Shown here: one piece after another, positions 60,301-64,000 of the stretch
Numbering within the stretch: the stretch's first letter is position 1
Layout: each line of letters starts with the position of its first letter
Assembly: GCA_028015205.1 (NCBI GenBank)
Contig: CM051519.1
Location: 41,521,979 to 41,585,978 of the forward strand
From: Mytilisepta virgata
Lineage: Eukaryota; Mollusca; Bivalvia; Mytilida; Mytilidae
DNA: 64,000 bases
Direction of reading: 5' to 3'
Notes under the pieces: generated by a model
The model's input: only the letters and a program-made list of their open reading frames with translations
The model's database searches: none
What the model was told of the DNA's origin: nothing
Made by a program: the position numbers and the translations under genes

Positions 60301-63300
60301 TGACTGGTTTACTAGTTATAAATCTCTTTCATAGTATAACTGGAAATTGATGTAACATTCATTTAATTTTGGCTATAAGTGCACCTTTCGTTAATTTGAT
60401 AAATTATTTTTGGAGTGGATGGCTCTTTTATATAACTTTTTTCAGTGCAGGTTTTTTTATATTTTGGTAAAAAACAAATGCTAGTGGAGTTGTATTATCC
60501 TTTTGATTATATGAAAAATACTAAGTACTTAAAAAAAAGCCAAAATAATATATTTTTTTATTAAAATTGTTTTTTTTTTCATATTTTTCTACAGTCAGCT
60601 GGTAGTTTTGATGTGACAGTAACAGTAGATAGTACATCTGATGTGTCACCTGTACAGTTTACATATGACTCGTCGTCAACGCCAACTATTTCTGGTATAT
60701 CTCCTGCAAAGACAGGAGCTGCAGGTTTGTTTTCATTAATGGAATAGGGGCCTTGATGACCGGGTGGTCTAGATAGTTTGTCATGACTACTAATGATCAC
60801 TAGCCTGTCAACGCTGAGGTTGTGAGTTCGTATCTCACCTGTGGCAGGGTGTGTTCGACTCCAATCTTAATTGACAAGGATTGCCAATTTTCCTACCGAA
60901 GGTCGGTAGTTCTCTCCGGGTACTCCGTCTTCCTCCACCAATAAAAAATGGCCGCCACGAAATAGCCAAATGTGCTGAAAACAGAGTAAAACCCCAACTA
61001 AACAAACATTAATGGAATAACCAGACAATTTTTATTTCAAGTTTAACATGGGAGATTTTCTGGTTCATGTGGTCAGAAAATTTTACTAATGGGTTTATTA
61101 ATATGCTGTATATAGATACTTTAAAATATATTTCAACAGAAGGTTTGTAAAAAGTTCTACGAATTTATCACATTTACTAGGAAGGCATACATTAGGGTCA
61201 AAAGAACTGATTTCTTTGAACAAAATTTGTATTTTCTCATTATTTTTTTTTTCAATTTCTAATGATTTGGTTATTTCATTCTGAGCAGTTCTTTTTGGTA
61301 AAAGAAAGCCATTGACAAGAAGACTGGCAAAGATTGGTGGTTTAGATCAGAGTCAATCTTGGACTGCTTTTTCCTGAACTTGCCACCTCTGTGGTGTTAA
61401 CAATAAATATCACTTGTATTATGAGAGAACTAACTTCCAAAGAATTTCCATTTTTCGTCTTGATTTTAATACAAATAATCAGTTCGTATAAGTAAAATAT
61501 ATAAATCATCGCTTCATCTGTATATTTTTTATCTCTGTTTACAGGAGGTGTTACGCTTACCATTGATGGTACCAACCTTGGTACATCAGGAACATTGCAG
61601 ATAGGTAATACGGTTGTACCTACTGATACATACACAGCTACCCAGGTGACAGCCACCCTCCCATCAATGTCTCCAGGGACATATAGTGTCATGTTAATGA
61701 AGGGAAGTGGAGGAGCTGCTGTTGACAAGTAAGTAAAATACTGGTAGGCAAAAAATTGTTCATATTTCTATACACTTAAGATAAATGTTATTCAGATACT
61801 GTATATTAAGAAATTATTTCATAATTTTATTATTGGGAAATGTAGAAAGTGGAGAATAATGTAAAAATAATTAATGTGATTTACGTTCAAGTTGTAAATA
61901 GATTAGCTGTTTTCTGCTCTTTGGTTGGGTTGTCGTGTCTTTGACACATTCCCCATTTCCATTCTCTATTCTAATTATAATAAATGATAATTCAATAAAT
62001 TTTGGTGTCTATATCCTCATCCTATCATATTTTTCACATCAATAAAAACATTTCATTAATATTTGAATTTACAATATTTAAGATTTAAGGAGTCTGCAGT
62101 GTGAAAGGAAATTAAAGATTGTTGAAATTATATATAAAAGGTTTTATATATTTGCAACCTAATATTGGAACACTTGGTGGTAAAATATTAAGATTGTGTC
62201 TTACATAATCTGGATTCTGATTCCTTGACAAAAAAGCTGTAATAACTCCCATTTCCAACAAAGTCACAATCATCTATATTGACGTCAAATCTGACATGGA
62301 AAAAGATTTATGCACTTAAAATGGAAATTCTGCCCATTTGGAAAATCTATGCTGATAGATTAAGACTAATTAAATACAATTGAAGGAAACAACAGGTATA
62401 GCTCAGACATCATCTTTAAATGGTTGAGCTTTGTAAACGGTCATTGGTACAGGTTTCCAAGGTGACGAGACATCAGTACTTGTCATGATCAATGGACTGG
62501 ACTGTCCAGGTAAAACTGTATCTTACACAGAAATAACATGTCTCACACCAGAATCAGCAGCTGGTATCAAAAGTTTGGAAGTCAAAGTTTTTATTTCTTT
62601 TTTTATATTTTCCAGTTCTGGAAATGTTCCCAGTATAGAATACGAACTTGTGGTTGACAATATTTTCCCGACTGATGGGTCTTTACATGGAGGCACTAGA
62701 TTGACCATAACAGGAAAAGGATTCAGTACTAATAAAACACTAACGGAAGTTACGATCGGACAATATGAATGTGATGTAGATTTCGTTAATACTACACAGA
62801 TTATCTGTCTAATCCAGGATACTGCAAATGTTGTTCAGATTGACAACCAGGGAGTTCATCCAAGTAAGTTTAGCATAGTTTGTGTGCAGGAATTTATTTA
62901 TTTTTATGTGTGAATCAGTTGTTTTGCTTTAGAAAGGATACCTTTTTCAATAATTTGATATTTTTGTAAGTATTTAGTAATAATGCTTTATGAAATATGT
63001 GTATGTTTCCACTTACAAAATAAATAAATTTCCTTTACCAACTTAACTCCCCTGGATAAACTGTAAAGGAAATTATATATGGAGGAAATGGGATGGCAGA
63101 AAAATTATAAATACATATATTTTGGAATTATGGTATATTGGTGTTTTTCACATATATAGATTTTTAGCCTATTTTGATGTTGAATATATTTTCAGCATGG
63201 GGTAAGGGATACCAATGGAATCCTGTTGTGGCCCGTGCCAAAGTTGGAGACATTGTAGAATGGGCTTGGACTACTCCATCTTGGATCTACAGTTTCACAC

Positions 63301-63989
63301 ATCGTATTGAACAGACATTAAATGAGACTGCTACTGAGAGATCACCAGATGGATTTATTAGTGGTACAACAGGAACAGCTAATGGTAGGGTTTAATTGTA
63401 AAAATAAATGTTGATAGGTGTTCAGCTGTAGAAAATGATACCATGTTTCTTTGCCTTGGATGACCGATCTTGTATTTCTATGAGCTTCATTGTTTTTAAT
63501 TGAAATATGAAATTGTATTTAGTAACAGTGTTGAATATATGCATTGGTTAAATGTAAAATTAATAAGGAATAATGTTCATTTGATATAATGAAATTTCCA
63601 TGTGTTTAACATCAAGGTCATTGAAATATTTGAACTGAATAATTTTGACCTGTGAACCTATGCGTTTTAGCAACAAAATCAGCATTTTTCAATCATATAA
63701 TCGTGCTTTCCTTTTAATTGAATCTTAAGATGGGTTTATTCATTTTTCTAAGCACTTGAAATAAAATTTAGTTGAGAAAAATGTATTAAAAATGATTTAA
63801 ATTACTTTGCAGGAAACTTTCGGCACAGAGTAACAACACCAGGAACATTCAGTTATTGGAGTGGATACACTGATCAGTATGATATTGTTTACTACAGAGG
63901 AACACTTGTAGTAGAAAACAAATCAGCATTCTCTGCTGAAGTGACAGTTAAAGTAGCTGGTAAACTGGCTCAACATAATGTTAATTCAG
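30233..63989 (+). CDS. PKHD1L1: Fibrocystin-L (PKHD1L1), N-terminal third, partial at the window end
   Basis: Coding exons: 30233-30320, 38977-39172, 41080-41188, 41590-41653, 43812-43911, 44342-44392, 45345-45421, 46326-46368, 46666-46847, 47159-47245, 47486-47754, 48612-48703, 49068-49210, 49541-49684, 52877-53032, 53269-53435, 54010-54246, 54521-54648, 55934-56100, 56401-56655, 56870-57024, 57673-57795, 58218-58323, 58854-59123, 60099-60226, 60595-60724, 61545-61728, (62118-62179 doubtful), 62452-62863, 63196-63384, 63813-63989. All junctions are GT-AG and phases join except around the doubtful exon. This gives about 1,560 residues; vertebrate PKHD1L1 has about 4,240, so roughly a third is present. 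Domain order (signal peptide, IPT domains, PA14, long linker, IPT domains, plastocyanin-like) matches the vertebrate protein, with local identities such as MFQTYAEVT and PVKVLVGG. PKHD1L1 is a large single-pass surface protein of the hair-cell stereocilia coat in vertebrates; its role in molluscs is unknown to me. Confidence 0.93.
33381..33402 (+). repeat. Homopolymer run of 22 G
   Basis: An uninterrupted G tract in PKHD1L1 intron 1. Such a run could fold as a G-quadruplex, and its length is unreliable in most sequencing. Confidence 0.9.
35800..36190 (+). repeat. Diverged tandem units of about 175 bp
   Basis: TATTGTCACAAACTCTATGT and the nearby AATTTTGATTTT...GGAAATTTAAAC blocks recur about every 170-180 bp, two to three times. 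The left edge is a GTCCGTCCATGCGTCCGTCC run and the right edge a CGG-rich run. Confidence 0.6.
36213..36246 (+). repeat. CGG/CGA trinucleotide repeat
   Basis: A GC-rich run of CGGCGA and CGG units in an otherwise AT-rich intron, at the junction between two tandem repeat blocks. Confidence 0.85.
36290..37250 (+). repeat. Tandem array, about 146-bp unit, six units
   Basis: TAATACCTAGACCCACC-like motifs recur near 36453, 36594, 36741, 36888, 37033 and 37182. Each unit also has TTTGGTCAATAGATAGTTCT, CAGTCTGACACCTG and GACCTTGACCTCAATTTCATG. Units are moderately diverged. Confidence 0.8.
37374..37545 (+). repeat. Mytilid-type interspersed repeat, copy 1
   Basis: Holds TATGTTTCGGAGTTTAGTGT, CCGGGTGCGGGATTTTCTCG, GTTTTCTGCTCTTTGG and GTCTCTTTGACACATTCCCC, ending CCATTCTCTATTCTA. 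The same order occurs at 37911-38085, and the 3' half at 61907-61972. Confidence 0.75.
37911..38085 (+). repeat. Mytilid-type interspersed repeat, copy 2, interrupted by a SINE
   Basis: Same blocks as copy 1. The terminal CATTCTCTATTC is duplicated on both sides of the SINE at 38087, which shows that the SINE jumped into the end of this repeat. Confidence 0.8.
38087..38356 (+). mobile_element. tRNA-derived SINE, copy B (MetaSINE-like)
   Basis: Full length: A box TGGCCGAGTGGTCTA, B box GAGTTCGAATCTCACC, core CTCTCCGGGTACTCCGGC and tail of AAAC repeats. A 12-bp target-site duplication, CATTCTCTATTC, lies at 38074-38085 and 38357-38368. It lies in PKHD1L1 intron 1. Confidence 0.93.
38977..41188 (+). 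CDS. PKHD1L1: PKHD1L1 exons 2-3: first IPT/TIG domain
   Basis: Exon 2 (38977-39172) starts the mature protein with VHGVTPNRGSLNGETRLTID, a classic IPT opening, and carries Cys residues that could form a disulfide. Exon 3 (41080-41188) completes the fold with YYIRVSVDGKDVP and a CNGNPNSGDCKFS loop. Intron 2 (39173-41079) holds a LINE remnant and a foldback repeat. Confidence 0.92.
39400..39690 (+). pseudogene. Decayed non-LTR retrotransposon (LINE) 3' fragment
   Basis: In one frame the DNA reads ENRLCSG, a stop, KVLDDEYHFFLHC and then QLRTNLFDKL, resembling the cysteine/histidine motif (CxxC...DEXHFxxxC) found after the reverse transcriptase of many LINEs. There are in-frame stops and further drift downstream (FIKRSLELRNM). 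It is a dead fragment inside PKHD1L1 intron 2. Confidence 0.6.
40571..40726. repeat. Long near-perfect inverted repeat (foldback), arms about 75 bp
   Basis: The left arm AATGAGAAACCAGAGTGAGT... and the right arm ...ACTCACTCTGGTTCCTCATT are almost fully complementary, including CCTAACCAATGTAGGTAAGG and GGGAGATAAT; they meet near 40648 with little or no loop. Transcribed as part of PKHD1L1 intron 2 it would form a long RNA hairpin. Most likely a MITE. Confidence 0.88.
41590..46368 (+). CDS. PKHD1L1: PKHD1L1 exons 4-8: second IPT/TIG domain, split over five short exons
   Basis: Exons of 64, 100, 51, 77 and 43 bases encode about residues 132-243. The order follows the vertebrate second IPT domain: TPTITQIEPISQSGPPG, then GGFLKLYGKIFSGVFGSN, RILRVYAAAQLCEL, HGLELDNDGDSTWGYMKC and NNNASFILEGEYGR. 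The intron after the PxxG turn is phase 1. A SINE lies in the intron before exon 8. Confidence 0.9.
44400..44880 (+). repeat. Repeat element in PKHD1L1 intron 6
   Basis: Starts TGCTCCTCCACGAATGTGG...GGGGCATA with a CCGTACGTACGTC run. GGTTAAGTTTTGCATTTAG plus CATTTCTCAGAAACCTAT recurs two to three times with uneven spacing (near 44481, 44632 and 44731). No coding. Confidence 0.55.
45834..46093 (+). mobile_element. tRNA-derived SINE, copy C (MetaSINE-like)
   Basis: Full length, with A box TGGCCGAGTGGTCTA, B box GAGGTCGAATCTCACC, a CTCTCTGGGTACTTCGGC core and a CCAACTAAACAAAC tail. Target-site duplication CAAACATACAAG at 45822-45833 and 46094-46105. In PKHD1L1 intron 7, same strand as the gene. 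Confidence 0.92.
46666..47245 (+). CDS. PKHD1L1: PKHD1L1 exons 9-10: third IPT/TIG domain
   Basis: Exon 9 (46666-46847) encodes QIYMFQTYAEVTSVNPSTG, GGTQLTITGQNFDE and PVKVLVGG, the strongest local match to vertebrate PKHD1L1. Exon 10 (47159-47245) adds TECPVKQQISSNQIVCTT, ending in phase 1 just before the PA14 domain. Confidence 0.94.
47486..49210 (+). CDS. PKHD1L1: PKHD1L1 exons 11-13: PA14 domain
   Basis: About residues 333-485. Exon 11 carries GLIYEQFNETLFGYNALTN and the PA14 core YSTRIHGYFVPPHSGEYTLH followed by CDDAARLYLS. Exons 12 and 13 add the SNRLSLQKDNYYYIEALHSE segment and SSITVAARHL. PA14 is a beta-barrel often tied to carbohydrate binding; the ligand here is unknown. Confidence 0.93.
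47813..48233. mobile_element. Composite of two palindromic elements in PKHD1L1 intron 11
   Basis: Part 1 (47813-47968) is a foldback: ACAATATATGTACATTGTCA and AATTTATTTGTAC pair with GTACAAATAAATT and TGACAATGTATATATATTG. Part 2 (about 47970-48225) has inverted ends TTTTATCCTGCAACTATAAA and CCAATTGCAGGATAAAA. The same two modules occur again in intron 14 (52250-52603) in the other order. Confidence 0.65.
49541..57795 (+). CDS. PKHD1L1: PKHD1L1 exons 14-22: region between PA14 and the second IPT cluster
   Basis: Nine exons, about residues 501-1011, with no domain I can name. They align in order with the same region of vertebrate PKHD1L1: EIQKVTVSNL (14), ALSDLPFL (15), LTITFNSERGNFPDFDI (15-16), ALETMFGTRCPNF and FCGRYIAKNPSSLF (17), LCFAYQGSQIQNLVRLVYSY (18), YKCIDMLAEL and FYIDDVYIG (19), RTQPASPPITGTFSVTF (20), MLETIEGIGNVQISRTGDC (21) and PGDMLRTDHDEPM (22). 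Paired Cys residues suggest a secreted, disulfide-bonded fold. Introns 14 and 18 carry mobile elements. Confidence 0.92.
49897..52080 (+). mobile_element. Hairpin-ended element (copy R5), 2.2 kb, forward orientation
   Basis: The 5' end folds into AGCTCACCTGACCC-AAA-GGGTCAAGTGAGCT; the 3' end has CAGGTGAGTGATACAGG and the hairpin AGGCTCTTGAGAGCCT followed by CTAGT. The interior is a long array of units near 165 bp (CCTTAGGAGGTCCTCTTTCA, CCAAGATGGCCGCCACAGC, CATAGGGCCCTATGG), many near-identical. A hairpin directly followed by CTAG|T recalls a Helitron 3' end (inference). It fills most of PKHD1L1 intron 14. Confidence 0.75.
52250..52603. mobile_element. Second composite of the palindromic elements, PKHD1L1 intron 14
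   Basis: The first module has ends TTTTATCCTGCAACTGGCCT and GTTGCAGGATAAAA. The second follows directly: ACAATATATGCGCATTGTC and CTGACAATTTACATATATTG are its inverted ends. Compare 47813-48233, where the modules stand in the opposite order. Confidence 0.65.
55200..55791. mobile_element. Element with GCTTCTCAGGCC terminal inverted repeats
   Basis: Perfect 12-bp inverted ends: GCTTCTCAGGCC at 55292-55303 and GGCCTGAGAAGC at 55776-55787. The left end is partly duplicated 85 bp upstream (ATTCTCAGGCCAC near 55208). The interior is more GC-rich than the surroundings, with CGGGCGGGACGCGGAACTGCC and ACACGCGGCGGGG. It encloses a 64-codon minus-strand frame. It lies in PKHD1L1 intron 18. Confidence 0.65.
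55357..55551 (-). CDS. Small open frame inside the TIR element, unknown product
   Basis: 64 codons from ATG at 55549-55551: starts MASSLVSCQVLSGGKTVVPW, has a C-x-Y-x5-LGELLESI stretch and ends FIGRSKI. The composition is protein-like and unlike the low-complexity chance frames nearby. I do not recognise a family. It could be a first exon, or a fragment of host coding DNA or transposon protein carried by the element. A possible donor (GAG|GTCGAA) lies near its end but is weak. Confidence 0.35.
   Translation of the reverse strand: MASSLVSCQVLSGGKTVVPWTIHCDYMTECTLGELLESIKTNNEAAFGKFQGCTADAFIGRSKI
56703..56742 (+). repeat. Interspersed repeat, copy 3 (short fragment)
   Basis: AATTCTTTGATACCAATTTT followed by GATGCACAAGATG matches the start of the copies at 4500 and 26176. 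Only the first 35-40 bases are present, in the short PKHD1L1 intron 20. Confidence 0.7.
58218..61728 (+). CDS. PKHD1L1: PKHD1L1 exons 23-27: second cluster of IPT/TIG domains
   Basis: Three IPT modules in a row (about residues 1011-1283). Each starts at a PxxG turn split by a phase-1 intron: VTGVSPTSG|GPGTSITVTG (exons 23/24), VTGISPNTGTLGG|IPLTITG (24/25) and ISGISPAKTGAAG|GVTLTID (26/27). Each continues with a variable loop and a Cys pair of the type VxINGxxC...TxxTTITC, although the last module (exon 27) lacks the cysteines. Introns 24 and 26 both hold SINEs. Confidence 0.93.
59104..59340 (+). repeat. Duplicated segment, copy 1: end of exon 24 plus start of intron 24
   Basis: From AATACTGGAACACTTGGAGG across the donor GTAAAATATTAAG and through TTCCTTGACAAAAAAGCTGT, CCATTTCCAACAAAGTCACA and AAATTCTGCCCATTTGGAAA to GAAACAACAGGTATAGC, this segment is nearly identical to 62158-62403. 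Confidence 0.9.
59695..59958 (+). mobile_element. tRNA-derived SINE, copy D (MetaSINE-like)
   Basis: Full length with A box TGGCCGAGTGGTCTA, B box GAGATCGAATCTCACC, a diverged core (TTCAGGTACTCCGGC) and an ACTAAACAAACAAA tail. Flanks GAATCTATAATGAC and AATCTATGAC suggest a slightly diverged target-site duplication. In PKHD1L1 intron 24. Confidence 0.9.
60747..61006 (+). mobile_element. tRNA-derived SINE, copy E, just behind an exon
   Basis: Full length, with a diverged A box (TGACCGGGTGGTCTA), B box GAGTTCGTATCTCACC and core CTCTCCGGGTACTCCG. Perfect 13-bp target-site duplication CATTAATGGAATA at 60734-60746 and 61007-61019. The insertion point is about 10 bases after the exon 26 donor site. 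Confidence 0.94.
61907..61972 (+). repeat. Mytilid-type interspersed repeat, copy 3 (3' fragment)
   Basis: GCTGTTTTCTGCTCTTTGG, TTGACACATTCCCC and CCATTCTCTATTCTA match the 3' ends of the copies at 37374-37545 and 37911-38085. In PKHD1L1 intron 27. Confidence 0.75.
62118..62179 (+). CDS. PKHD1L1: Doubtful PKHD1L1 exon needed to keep the frame
   Basis: Exon 27 ends with two spare bases, and the exon at 62452 needs one. Joining them directly gives AAG TTT CCA AGG TGA, a stop. The only in-frame bridge I can find is this 62-base stretch, which ends LQPNIGTLGG at a GTAAAA donor, but its acceptor (GAAATTAAAG) has no pyrimidine tract. It overlaps the left edge of the duplicated segment. It may be a weak exon, or a relic of a lost one. 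Confidence 0.3.
62158..62403 (+). repeat. Duplicated segment, copy 2
   Basis: Near-identical to 59104-59340 in the same orientation: CTAATATTGGAACACTTGGT, the donor GTAAAATATTAAG and the intron sequence up to GGAAACAACAGGTATAGC. It has a few substitutions and short indels, including about 11 extra bases after the donor. Confidence 0.9.
62452..62863 (+). CDS. PKHD1L1: PKHD1L1 exon 28: end of one IPT domain and a complete next one
   Basis: Starts after GGTACAG with FQGDETSVLVMINGLDCPG (phase 1) and lacks the usual LTIxG strand at its front. It continues TEITCLTPES and a hydrophobic in-frame stretch (VFISFFIFSSS) coded by pyrimidine-rich DNA, then a full IPT opening VDNIFPTDGSLHGGTRLTIT and GQYECDVDFVNTTQIICL. 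It ends in phase 1 (VHP). The second half aligns well with the vertebrate IPT domain just before the plastocyanin-like domain. Confidence 0.8.
63196..63989 (+). CDS. PKHD1L1: PKHD1L1 exons 29-30: plastocyanin-like domain
   Basis: Exon 29 (63196-63384) has WGKGYQWNPVVARAKVGDIV followed by EWAWTTP; exon 30 (63813-63989) has FRHRVTTPGTFSYWSGYTD and a YRGTLVVENK strand. The order GYxWNP, GDxVxWxW, TPGxxxYxSGY matches the cupredoxin-like domain of vertebrate PKHD1L1. The usual Cys and Met copper ligands are not evident, so metal binding is doubtful. Exon 30 ends at GTAATG, 11 bases before the window ends; the gene goes on. Confidence 0.92.
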
Positions 63990-64000
63990 GTAATGAGGCC

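Noticed and set aside
62580..62630. A mini-intron inside PKHD1L1 exon 28
   Set aside because: Candidate introns would be about 29-43 bases long and none restores the frame; reading through keeps the frame open.

Overview
The window is AT-rich, intron-rich animal nuclear DNA, very probably from a bivalve mollusc and most likely a mytilid mussel. The grounds are two clearly animal genes split into short exons with GT-AG introns, tRNA-headed SINEs carrying a 3' part like the MetaSINE core, and several interspersed and tandem repeat families that I associate with mussel genomes. The species call is inference. I see no bacterial, viral or organellar genes.

Layout. (1) 2255-3649, plus strand: last coding exon of a CAAP1-like gene whose other exons lie left of the window. 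(2) 27440 down to 6923, minus strand: a complete 11-exon gene for the SPIN90/NCKIPSD actin regulator; all phases join and give 720 residues. (3) 30233 to the window end, plus strand: the first 30 or so coding exons of a fibrocystin-L (PKHD1L1) gene, covering signal peptide, IPT/TIG domains, PA14 domain, more IPT domains and a plastocyanin-like domain; it continues past 64000. Genes 2 and 3 are divergent, with a 2.8 kb gap between their start codons.

Nearly everything else is intron or intergenic DNA rich in repeats: five complete and one 5'-truncated tRNA-derived SINE (target-site duplications visible for most), five elements with hairpin ends and internal 150-165 bp tandem units, several arrays with a shared period near 181 bp, foldback elements, a LINE remnant, and a terminal-inverted-repeat element with a small open frame.

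The genes do not form a pathway. NCKIPSD is a cytoplasmic actin nucleation factor, PKHD1L1 a giant cell-surface protein, and the CAAP1-like protein probably nuclear or cytosolic. The most unusual point is inside PKHD1L1: a 240 bp exon-plus-intron segment is duplicated (59104-59340 and 62158-62403), and next to the second copy an IPT exon seems to have lost its 5' part, so the reading frame closes only through a weak extra exon.
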